Origin: Rhabditophanes sp. KR3021
Taxonomy: Eukaryota; Nematoda; Chromadorea; Rhabditida; Alloionematidae
DNA: 64,000 bases
NCBI GenBank assembly: GCA_963281155.1
Contig: CAUJLY010000003.1
Coordinates: 7,316,001 to 7,380,000, forward strand
Direction of reading: 5' to 3'
Shown here: one piece after another, positions 1 through 10,900 of the stretch
Layout: every line of letters begins with the position of its first letter
How positions within the stretch are numbered: position 1 is the first letter of the stretch
Position numbers and translations under genes: made by a program
Notes under the pieces: model-generated
Seen by the model: the letters and a program-made list of their open reading frames with translations, nothing else
The model's database searches: none
Told to the model about the DNA's origin: nothing

Positions 1-727
1 CTTCGCAACTTCGGCCCACAGTACCATGTTGGGCACAAACTAATCCCGCCGAAATAGCAAAAATAAAGGCCCTGACCAAGATCATACCGAATCTAAAATA
101 ATATCTTGAAATACTTGTGACAACTATCAAAGCAAACCAACAAAAACGTACCCATTAAATATGTAATGAAGAAGTGTAGAAGAAAGAAACAGACAAATAT
201 ATATAAAAGCAAAAGGTGTGTCTTGCCTTCAAAAACTATCCACCCCACCTTTTTTAAGTCTCTTTTTGGGTTATTGTAAACACAAGCAAGAAGAAGTATG
301 TGGTGTGGATTAGGGTGAATCGTTTATCATAGGGCTTTAAAAAGAGACATGTCCAGTCTTAATATCAAACTTTTTGGTGTATGTTTATCAATTTGATTTG
401 ACTTTATTTATATATACTCTCGATCAAGATTAGGCCGGTTGAAGGGTTGGTACGGGCAGGAACCAATGCGGCTATTAACGTTTTTGAAGATCTATTTAGA
501 TATTACTTTAATGGTCAAGACCGAGACGAGCCTCGAAGTACTATCATATTTGTGACACTTTTTGAGTGAATTTAAAGAGTTTACTAATTTTGAAAAGTCA
601 TTGATATCGAGATTATAAGGGTGTCATTGTTTTTTGGATTAATCAATTTAGCAAACAAATTAAATTTTTATTTCTTTTAACAAGAAATTTTAACAATAAT
701 AATTATGATTTAGGTTGGATGCAGAAG
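1..727. other. Intergenic, no gene seen
   Basis: AT-rich non-coding sequence downstream of the NRBP-like gene. I see no coding run of useful length on either strand. A minus-strand ATG at 25-27 opens nine codons before the window edge, which is too little to call. Confidence 0.5.
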
Positions 728-3700
728 TCAAGGAACATTCGGTTGAATGTCAGCTTGGGTGGCATTTGAAAGGTTGTGGTTTGTGGTTGTGGTTGTGTTG
801 GAGATTGGAGTTGGTTGGGTGTTGGTGGGGTGAATGTGTTTGTTATGTTGTTGTAAGGATGGTTTGTGAACATTTGCCAATTGAAGATTGGATTGAGCGT
901 GTTGGATTGTTGGTTGGTGTTGGTGGAGGATAGTCGAAATGTTGCTATGACTTTGACTGGCCTGGATGTTTGAATGTGGAGTTTGGTTGGGGAATGGGTT
1001 GGGAAGGAGGTGAGTGGTTAGGGGCAAGTGTTGGTTGTGCATTGGCCTTGAATCTAACGTCGACATCACAGCTACTCCATTGTATACAGGAACTGGTTTC
1101 TGGACCATCACATTTTGCCCATCAATTCGGTTCGTCAGGTTGAGGATTGGTTGTCCGTCGGGAAGTGTATTGGCCCAGGACACTGTCTTCTTCACACCGG
1201 CTATGGCGGTGTCGACGTCGTGGTCTTTCAGTATCATGGTGAATAGCATTTCCAGGTGAGGTGCTTGTGCCTGAATTAAATACACGATTAAAGGTTGGGG
1301 GAGGGGACTTACTTCGCTGATGAAACTTTCTTCGATCAAACTGCAAAGCAAACTTTCTGCCGTATCTCCCGCAAAAATAGCTGTATTCAAATTTCGTGTC
1401 ATATTGTCTGAGAAGTTTATCAAAATATAAATGGAATTGACGTCCACTGTCACAGTAATCATCTTCATGTCTCTTACGTCGTCGAGCGTCGATGGCGAGG
1501 AGGACCTAGAAGACAAGGAGTCAAGAACCGTACTACCATCGCCAGCATTCAAAGTAGGCGTTGTATAAATCAAAGAATCCAAGGTATTAGTGGGCTGATT
1601 GGTAAAATTGGCCAAATTGGTGGAAAGACTCATGTTGTTGGAGGCATCATTGTGCAGATTCACATTCTGTGCTAATTGATTCGACTCGTTTTCATGGTGA
1701 ACAGTGGTCACGAAGAATTTACGCTTTTGATCTGATGGACCTGCCGTCTTGGATTCAACTACATATGTCTTTTCAGGAAGAAAATTTAGTTTAGGTATAC
1801 CGGTAGTTTCGTTACTTTTTGTAGGTTCATTGGCCTCAGATTGGGCGGGAAGGGATGATGAGAGTGGTTCAGGATTCGGGATGGAAAGGTCGCCTTGGTT
1901 ACTAGGCAGGTGGGAGGCAATATTAGATGTAACAATTTGAACATATGTTTTTTTACTTTCATCCACTCCGACTGTTTCACTTTTGACAGTTGGTGGTGGA
2001 ATACTTTCAGCAGCTTTACTCACTGTAAACTTATCATTTACTGCAACTGTTTCACTTTTTGCCGTTGCAGCTGGGATGTTGTCACCATCTGTAGGGACAC
2101 TGACCTTTTCATTCACTCCAACTGTGTCGGCTTTCATGATTGGAGGTGAAGTTTGTTCGGGGCCTTTAGTAACCGTCAACTTTTCACTGACCACAACTTC
2201 AATAGTTTGGATAGTAGCTGGTGGAATATTGTCAGGAGCCTTAGTGACTGTAAATTTGGATTTAAGAGGCCCTTCACTCTTTGCACTATTTTCCAAAGTT
2301 GCTACAATTTTGTCACTAACTTCCTCCACCCTCGAACTTTCTTTGTCCGTCCTCACAAGAAGTGATGTCAATGTTGTTGTTTTCACAGTTTGTTCAAGTA
2401 AAGGAGTCGGAGTGTCACTCACTTGAGAATCAGTATCATTTCCATCTACCTCCTGGTGCCCTACATTCTTGGGTGGTGGAGAAGGTTCGGTTGAAAATCG
2501 TTCGATATTAAATTTGGCTGGTTTGGTAGTACTTTCGGTGGACAGAGTAGTTTTAGTTGTGGAGAGGGGAGAAGTTTGGTCGTCAGGAGAGAGGGGCCTA
2601 TCAACAGTTGATTCGATGCCATCTACAAATTGGGTTTCAGCCATACTTTGTTCGGTCACTTCGCATCTTTTGACTTCATCAACAACCTTGCTAACTTCTT
2701 CTGTTTCCTTTTGGTCATCCTCTTCCTCGTCGTCACTCGAATAACCATCGCAATATTGAGTGTAGTCTATTTTTTTCAATGTAGTGGGATGTTCAGGCAT
2801 CAAATCAATAGGATAAATTCCATTTTTGACATCATCTAACAACTTGTCTAGGTCGGGTTGGAAGGAAGAAACTTCCGCATAAGTCATGTCGCGAAACTGG
2901 GAAACAGCCGCGATCCTGTCGGTGTCTGCGACACGAAAATGCTCTTCTGCTATGTTGTCTGTCAACTTGATACGAACCACTTTGTGGGCTGCAAGCAGTT
3001 TAAGAGAATGGATTTGGAATAAAACAGGATGGAAAAGCAATTTCTTAGCAGTGGCGCGTTCTTTGGGATCTTCTTTAAGGCATGATTGTATGAACATCTA
3101 AAGGAATGTTGTAATAAACATTAAAGAATGGTACTTACTCTTTGACAAGAATCTTCCAAGGAATCTAAAGCCTTTTGAATCATTTCTTGATTGACAATGC
3201 AATTAGTTGGGTCCGCAGTGCTGGAGGCATTGGAGTTGTTGCCCAGAGAAGCCAACCCACCAGGAATTGCAATCTCCAGTGCGCAAATTCCAAAAGCATA
3301 AATATCTGACTCAACGGTAACTTCATAATTCCTATCCAAATCAGACAAACTTCCATTCACCAACTTGTTCTTCAACTCCGGAGCCAGGTAATGCAAGTTC
3401 TTAGGTGCCTCCTGCAAGGCCTTGACTTGTCTGCGAATGGCATGGGGAGCCACTAAAAAGAATCTACTTACTGGACTACTTAAAAACACACTTACCACAG
3501 CCAATTTTAATTAAGCCGTTTTGTTGGATGAAGATAGTGTTGATGGTTAGGTTAGAATGAACGACTCCTGGTATGCAGGAGTGCAAGTAGTTCAGGGCAG
3601 ACAGTATTTGGATACACCACTTTTTCCACGATTTAAGGGATAGGGAGTTGCTGATGGCTCGGGTGCGTTGCAAAAAGCGGGACATACACCCTGATGACAT

Positions 3701-4452
3701 TGACTCGGTGATGAAAATAATCTAGGAGTTAGGGGTAATTAGTAGAGGAAGGAGATAAAACGTACCCTTGGTTTCTGCTTTGATTTGTCAGTCCAGTATT
3801 TGTGGAACCGAACCAAGTTAGTGTGTCGCAATTGGACCAGGTTATCAAACACCTGCCTGATGATACTTTCTTTGTGGCGAAAATTTTTATTTTCCGTGAA
3901 ATGAAATTCATTCCAAACGACTTCATTGCCCGTTTCAGTGTCCATAGCCAAGTAGGCTTCATTGATGCCTGGAATGTCCCGTTGAGTTACCTTTTGACTT
4001 CGTTTGGACCAGCGTTTGTCCGGACTTTGCTCCACTTCTTCTTCGGCAGCATCACCCTCGCTGTCTGTTTCTTTCTTAGCCGTTTTAGTTACCTCTTTGA
4101 TAATGGTTGAATCCTTTATAGTAGTTGTCTCTTTGATATTATCTTTAATAGTAGTTGTTTCTTTAATTGAGTCTTTAATAATAGTGGTATCTGTGTTAGT
4201 TGTTATTTGTGTATTATTTGTAGTAACTATTGCATTTTTATCTATACCCGAAGATGATGTATTTTTGATTGTTGTGTCATCGTGTGCCTTATCATCAGCT
4301 TTGTTTTGTACCGGAACGTTTGAATGAATGGTTGGGGCGTTTGAACTTTTATCAATGCCATCCTTTGTATTATTAATAGTAGATGTGTTAAGGGATTGAT
4401 TTAGTGGTAAATCATGAATAGCTTCCTTTTTTTGTTCATCATTGTTTTGCAT
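728..4452 (-). CDS. NRBP1-type pseudokinase
   Basis: Homolog of nuclear receptor-binding protein, a pseudokinase adaptor linked in animals to vesicle traffic and cullin-RING ubiquitin ligases. Exons are 4452-3766, 3721-3496, 3452-3139, 3097-1313 and 1270-728; phases agree and give 1184 residues, against about 535 in human NRBP1. The ATG at 4452 is the first in frame. Family motifs include AYLAMDTETGNEVVWNEF, VFDNLVQLRHTNLVRFHKYW, ILSALNYLHS, GLIKIGC and LKLLAAH. The catalytic residues are replaced as in the family: Asn for the VAIK lysine, HSNL for HRD and no DFG. The C-terminal helical domain matches NRBP1 only after the 42-base intron 1271-1312 is removed (SFISE joined to AQAPHLEML). The extra length is a low-complexity N-terminus and a Ser/Thr-rich linker with four 25-residue repeats. 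Orthology is confident; the linker's role is unknown. Confidence 0.93.
1958..2257 (-). repeat. Four 25-residue tandem repeats in the NRBP linker
   Basis: Four consecutive 75-base coding units lie in the disordered linker. Each has the plan K-[FLV]-[TS]-V-x6-[IS]-P-[PA]-x7-V-x-V-x-[ED], for example KFTVTKAPDNIPPA, KVSVPTDGDNIPAA and KFTVSKAAESIPPP. The copies have diverged, so this is an old expansion and not a recent slippage array. Confidence 0.8.
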
Positions 4453-5323
4453 TTCAGGCAGGTACACAAAATAAATTTCAGTCCGTGTTGGGCCGCTATT
4501 TTTTTTACTTTTTACTTGAAAAAAAAGAATAGGAGGTGGATTGGTTAAATAGATACGATTCGCCTTGAATTAACTTTAACGAAACCAACCACAATAATAA
4601 TTTAATATTTGTAAATAGTCTATTTGTGAATCGGTGTGATTTGCCAACAAAACTCTGGAAATAAATAAAGAGTCCTTAACTTACACACAATCGAATAGGA
4701 GACGGTTCTCCACCGTTTCCTCAGATGCGAGCAAAATAATTGTCGTGACGAGATGTTAACTGGCCCAACCAACTAAAAAAGTATCCTTAAAAAAGTAATG
4801 CACTGGTATCGTGTTTATTCAGTATGTTATTTTAAGCATTTATTTTATTTTGGTACTTTTTAATAAACTCATGATGATTGGAAAAGTCATATGATTGATC
4901 ACCAAATGTTTGATCAGTACTTTTAGTACTAATACTAATAAATATACATATACCATACATACAAACTTCATGAGTATTGTGTAAGAAGTGGTGTTGTCGA
5001 TATCATTATTAAGAAAGTTTGGTAATTGTAATTGCAAAAAGATCCTTCCAGCTTCATTAAAATGGGCGATCAACAAAAAGACAATGATGATGATAAACTA
5101 GGATAATGCAAATCTATCTTCTGTTATTAAAAAATCAACTAAAGTGGTCATGGAAGTGTTTCATCTGTTCCGCATATGTGTCTCTATATTTTGTTCAGTT
5201 AAATGCATCGGACATGTTTTGCCTTGAATGTAGTGGTTAATCTAGTTTCTACATTTGAAGGAAGGATAAAAGATACAGATGGTATACAGCAACGCTTACT
5301 CCTAACATTCCTCATTCGATTGG
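4453..5323. other. Divergent intergenic region
   Basis: Non-coding stretch between the 5' ends of the NRBP-like gene (minus) and the first collagen (plus), so it should hold both promoters. Short open runs are present but have no family features. I see no repeat or RNA gene. Confidence 0.5.
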
Positions 5324-6587
5324 ATGATGGAGCCAAAGAAGACATCTTCCTTAAGACCGGTCGCGTTTGTTGCGGTCGTCTTTTCAACGGTCGCTATCAC
5401 GGCTTGCTTGATTGCTTTTCCACTGCTATTTCAATATGTTCAAGTTCTGCAGGCTAATGTTCAGGTAAACTACTGTTTCGTAGATGAGACTAAACTTTCC
5501 AGGGAGAGGTAGAGTATTGCAAGAGTAGGACTTTAGATATGTGGAAAGATATGATTGAAATGCTGCCTCAAAATACCAACCAAGGAGACATCCTTCAGCG
5601 TGTCGCAAGACAGACAGATTCTTTGTGTTGTACTTGGTACGTTTGACGATCACTTAAGCTTAATTGTCATTCTTTTCCAGCCAACAAGGCGAAAGTGGCC
5701 CAGATGGGGCTCCGGGTAAGCATACTACCATTTGATGGATTAAAATTGTGTTGTAGGTAAACCGGGTCTTGATGGAAAACCAGCCACTGAAAAAGCTAAG
5801 GACGGCTCACCTGGCCCAGATGCTGAATTACATGACAAGCTTCTTCCTGTTCCTCCACAATGTCCATGCCGCGCTAATACTGGACCTCAGGGAGCTGTTG
5901 GACCAATTGGTAAGTAAAATGACCTCGAGATAGTTGTTGGTGTTTAAGACAAAAGTTTGTTGCCTTATCTTTTACAAAGATACTCCTCTATTAATTTGTT
6001 TAACAGTGATAATTGATGAAATAGTCGTAACTTACTTGCCTCATTAACCCATTTGCAGGATCCGATGGCCCACCAGGCTCAGCAGGAAACCCAGGAGCCG
6101 ATGGCAATCCAGGAATCTCAGGATCTCCAGGCCCAGCTGGGCCACCAGGCCAAAGTGGAATGCCTGGCCCCAAAGGACCACCAGGACCACAAGGAAAGTT
6201 AAATCCAGGACTACAACCCGAACCAGGTCCCCCCGGAGTAATGGGAAGAGCCGGACCACCAGGCCAACCAGGCCCCCAAGGAAAGAGTGGAAACGACGGG
6301 GAGGTTGGAGCACCAGGATCTCCAGGAATCGATGGACCCAAAGGTTAGTGAATGTCATTTTGTTTGTTGCCTGATCGATTGTGGTTATTTGTTGATTAAT
6401 TATATTACCTAATTATGTTGCTTTCAGGACTGGTCGGCGCCCCAGGACCAAGTGGTAAGTAACCCCAAATAAATGCCCGTGATAAGTGTTGTTTTCAGGG
6501 AAAGACGGAGAACCTGGTTCGCCAGGTACGGCAGGCAGCTGTGATACCTGCCCAGCAGCAAGATTAGCTCCAGGATACTTTTCATAA
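5324..6587 (+). CDS. Cuticle collagen 1
   Basis: Structural collagen of the nematode cuticle, secreted by the hypodermis. Seven exons: 5324-5465, 5504-5636, 5681-5715, 5757-5909, 6059-6343, 6428-6454 and 6499-6587, in phase, 287 residues. The N-terminal cuticle-collagen domain starts [19 protein letters not shown], a membrane anchor, followed by a conserved E-Y-C-K-S-R-x3-D-M-W block. RVAR before the triple helix fits a subtilisin-type cleavage site. A Cys-Cys-Thr-Cys cluster and a CPCR motif flank the first short Gly-X-Y block; the main block follows, with a C-terminal CDTCPA pair. The start uses the first of two adjacent ATGs. A similar gene follows at 6844 on the same strand. The subfamily is not assigned. 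Confidence 0.93.
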
Positions 6588-6811
6588 ATAATATACCTTA
6601 CCTTTTCATTCCTTACATGCTCTCTGTTATAAAAACTTGACAACTATTTGTTTTTTGTATCCAAATCCATCTAATTCAAGTGGCAAATGAACTAAATAAA
6701 ATGACTTACCAGTTATCTTCTGACAAACCTTATTTAATGACAAAAACCACATCTTTGACAGTCATCAAAAACAGGCTCTCAATTGGCATGGATTATCCCA
6801 ATTTTTTGTCA

Positions 6812-6818
6812 TATAAAT
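6812..6818 (+). promoter_or_regulatory. TATA-like box of collagen 2
   Basis: TATAAAT about 26 bases upstream of the collagen 2 ATG. With a TATA box here the 5' leader would be only a few bases unless the transcript is trans-spliced. Sequence match only. Confidence 0.35.
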
Positions 6819-6843
6819 AGACAAAAAAGTGAGTCCATTTGTT

Positions 6844-7898
6844 ATGTCTTATAAAATGTACCTTTCAACGGGCTCGTTTGCGTTGACAAGTCTTGTTGCG
6901 GTAGGAAGTTTGGTGGCTATTATTCAGATTGTTGGAGATATTAATGGCTTTTATGGGGAGATGGTGAGTGAGATAAGTGAGTTTAGAGTCATTTCGAATG
7001 ATGCTTGGAGGAGAATAGTTGAGGTTAAGGGCCATTTTGGAGGTTCTTTTAGAGGCAAGAGGGGGTATGGCAGTTATGGTGAGATGCCTGCTCATTGTAA
7101 TTGTGGGCCTCCCTGTAATAATCCTGGACCGCCTGGAGAAATGGGTAGTGATGGCGAGGCAGGCTTGCCTGGTCTGGATGGAAGTACGTTTTTGGCTCCA
7201 TTTTTTTATATTGCTTTTAGTTCCTGGAATGGACGGCACAAATGGGGGCATGGGAGACTTGAATTCAAATGAAAGGTGCCCGATGTGTCCTCCGGGGCCT
7301 CCAGGCTTTCCGGTAACTTGAAAATACTCATATTTCTAATTAAATCATTTGACAGGGCGAAGATGGGAGGCCTGGACTGAAAAGGAGAAATGGGAAGCCC
7401 TGGAATGCCAGGATTGCAAGGATCGCCAGGAGTTCGAGGACCAGTAGGCTCATTCGGAAACCCTGGTTTACCTGGAATGCAAGGATCGCCAGGCTTAAGT
7501 GGAAATCCTGGGATGCCAGGAACTCGTGTGATTAATATTCCTGGACCCAAAGGTAACATTTTTATTCCTGATAAATAATAATGTGAATAGGACCGCCTGG
7601 CGAAAGGGGGATAGATGGATCTCCTGGAATAGATGGAAGTCCAGGGTTCGGGCTTCCTGGCCCAACAGGCCCACCCGGGAAAGCAGGGAACAGAGGTCTC
7701 GATGGGGAAGTAGGTTTACCGGGAGAAGCAGGCTCCATCGGCGCCCCAGGCCCCGACAAAGGTTACTGTGAGTGTTCAAAGCGATCGGTCCGAATCTACG
7801 ACACTCCACTGATGAGAATCAAAGGAACCCACCTAAGCAAAGCAGTACTGACAAATCGAAAATTAAATTTCCGAAGAAATGGACACACATTAATGTAA
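6844..7898 (+). CDS. Cuticle collagen 2, frame broken
   Basis: Second cuticle collagen, 257 bases after the first. Exons are 6844-7183, 7221-7312, 7356-7552 and 7591-7898. The N-terminus has a hydrophobic anchor (residues about 10-32), then an RGKR furin-like site, a CNCGPPCNN cysteine block, Gly-X-Y blocks, a CPMC pair, a long Gly-X-Y block and a tail with CEC. The exons sum to 937 bases, one too many. The Gly-X-Y frame before and after 7380-7383 differs by one base, and removing one A from AAAA there would restore a continuous Gly-X-Y run. This is either an assembly error or a disabling mutation. The rest is well preserved, which favours an error. It overlaps no neighbour but ends only 17 bases from the 3' end of the convergent BIG3-like gene. 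Confidence 0.82.
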
Positions 7899-7914
7899 AA
7901 GATTGACAGTTTAT

Positions 7915-10900
7915 TTAAATGAACTTCTCTAAATACAAACTGATGCATTCTCTAATTTGATAACTCGTCGACATCTTAGCTAATTTTGGCATAATTGAAT
8001 GAAATAAATTAGTAATTTGGCTGTAGTTTCTATTTTCTTCTATGTACCTTTTTATTATTTTGGCTAGGCAGGAAGATAGACATAGGATGTAAAGATCTGT
8101 GTCAAGGATTGTTTCGATGCAATGTTGTTTGTTGTTGTTGTGGGGTGAGGTGGGAAATTGGTCGGTTGAAGTAGATGAGAAGGGATTGATTCTTTTTGGG
8201 ATGGTTGCTTTTTTTGTTTGTTCAAAGTCGTCAATGGAAGAGTCTACTCTTATTAATTTGAATATTTTGGAATCCTCTGTTGCATTCAAGTGATTATCAA
8301 GTTGCAGGATTGTGAATTCAGATCCTACTTCTGCTCTTTCTCTTATTGCAGCTGAATATCGAGCTTCCAAGCATCCATCCTCTAAGTCCGCTATTTTTTG
8401 GATTATAGTTGAAATGGCTAGTTCAAGCATACTAACAAACAAATCATTTTCCTTCCACTTAAAAGCCAAACTATAAAAGGAGGAAAGCAACAAAGAGAAG
8501 GATGATCCAGTCAATTTGTAAAAGTTAACATCCCTCTCTTCATTTAAAATTTTTTTAATTAAACTCTTCAAAGCCGGTCTTTTATCTGCCTCAGTCGTAA
8601 CATGGCAAGATGCAATCATACAAACTAAAATAGTCTTCTCGCCCTCCTCACACATATCGAATTTCTGGGTTGTAAATGACGGTTGGACTATTAATTCATC
8701 AATCATCTGCATCAAAAGACGGTGATTTACTAAATGAGAAAGAAATTCCCTGATTGAGACCATTTTTGTCTTTTTACTTTGATCAGGCGATGTTAGGTGG
8801 ACTTCAACACTTCCACTTCCTTCAAACAAATTGTTGTCATTTTGGGTGAGGTAGAAAATGTCCTTTGCTAGCAAGTAAAGCTCAACTGTTTCTCCTTCCT
8901 CCTTGTTGTCTCTCTTCACTAACTCAACATTTTCCATCTCATCCAACTCCGGATAGAAAATGTCATTTAGTTCTCTTAGCGGTGCCAATGTAATTAAAGT
9001 TGCCCTATACAACGAGCAACTCAATATTAGCCAGTGTTTTTTGGTAAATATCTTGCATGAAGATTCCATTAAATGCCTCAGGCACGAAATAGCTATTCTA
9101 GGAATAGCAAGCGTACATGGTTGGCTGATGGCATTATTAAACAATTCTAGTATGTCCAAGATAATTCTAAAAAATTTTGATAATTGACATTAGCGTAAAA
9201 GATTACATCTTTTTCATTTGAAATTATTATCTTAGTGGAAGAAGACTCTATCAACTTTGTAATTGGGATGTTACCTACAAAGTGTTGGTAATCTATGACA
9301 GGCCTGCCTTACCCTCTTAAATAATTGTTATCCATGATATGTAAGGATATTAGGCGAAGATAAAGAGTATGGTTTAAAAATAAGTAGAAAGAGTTCTTTG
9401 GTGTAGTTTGTTCCACTTTAGTTTAGACTCCCTCACACATTTTTGGGTTGCGTGTAAAGGCAAACGACTGAGCAGTGTAGAAAATACAATGGTGGAAAGG
9501 GTGCTGATTAGTAGGTCGTCTCTTAGAAGGATTTATGGAAGTTGGTGTAGATGCATTCCATAGCTTTAGACTAGGTGTTTCGTGCAAAAAGTTGGAGTTG
9601 TTTTGCAACAGCACAAGGCTCGGTTCGATAAAATGCATTACTTCGCTCATTTTTATTGTGAAACTTTGAGAAGTAATATGATTGGCATTGGAGAAAGGAT
9701 CAAGAAACTCGAAAGAGAAAGGCAGTTGGGTTAGTGAAATGGCTGAAGGATGAGCTAATTAGAAACTTTAAATCGGGAAGAAAAGTCGAATTATATGATG
9801 AGAAAGCAGCTGATTTAGTGGCACCGGTCAAAAATATGGAGTCTATCCTAATTGATGTCCTACCACCACAATTTACCAACTCCCCCTCAGCCAAGCCTTA
9901 TTTAAAAAACTCCATTACATGCATAAAGAAATGAATGATAATGTAGCGGATCGTATCCTAAAATAATTCTTTCGAACTAAGAATGATATTGAAGAAATAA
10001 GATATGTCCAATTTTAAAAACCTTAAATATGTCTCAGTTTTTAGGAGCATAATTTTAAAACTTTAATTGAATAAACTCATACCTTTCAGTCCATATGTTG
10101 TTTAAATGTTCCGTAATAAATTGCTGTGTCAAGCTTGTCAACAAGCCCATCGTTTGTCTAAAATTCTTCAAAGCACTAGAATGCGGTTCTATTAAGGTTT
10201 CGGAACATAACCAATTATTCATGACTGGTATCAGAGTCGAACACAGAATGTACCCAGTCAAAGAAGGCCCCATTTTACTTGTACTGATAGTCATCAAGAA
10301 ATCTACTAAATTCTGTCTTACTTTAGAGTGCATTTGCTGGTTGCACGTGACAATTAAGGATGCCAGCTGCTCACAAAGAGATAATGTTAATTCAACAACG
10401 CATTTTTGAGTGTCGCTTATATGAGCCCAACAAGATTCCTTAATGTCAACATGATACTCAGGACACAATTGCAAATTCCAATTAACCATCCCAAAAAGAG
10501 CCCCCAAATATTTGTCTTCCTCCAGGCAATGTACGATGTTTTTGGTGGAACGTAGGCGTTCATTAATTTTTCTGCTCATTTCATTATCCTCACTCTCCAC
10601 TCCAATTTTCCTCTTATCAATTCGATGAAGCAAAGTAGCATTAGGGGCAAAATTGTCTTCGATAAAACGACGCAACAAGAGAATTTGTATCTTTGCCACA
10701 CAACACAACGCAGCTTCTCCCAGTGTTTCATCACCTTCCTCTACTTCAATTACCCCCAAACAAAGACTCCTAGACTGCATGTGTGACGTCAGGCAGCATA
10801 TAAAATCAGACATTGTACTCATCTGCACACACACATCTTTTATTTCCATATACTTGGAAAAGATATCCATGACAGCAAAAGAAACATAGGTCGACTGTTG

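Noticed and set aside
1..27. Minus-strand start codon at the left edge
   Set aside because: Only nine codons are inside the window, with no homology; cannot be judged.
6000..7759. Pro/Gly-rich minus-strand frames over the collagens
   Set aside because: Collagen codon repeats produce Pro/Gly-rich open frames on the opposite strand; no independent support.
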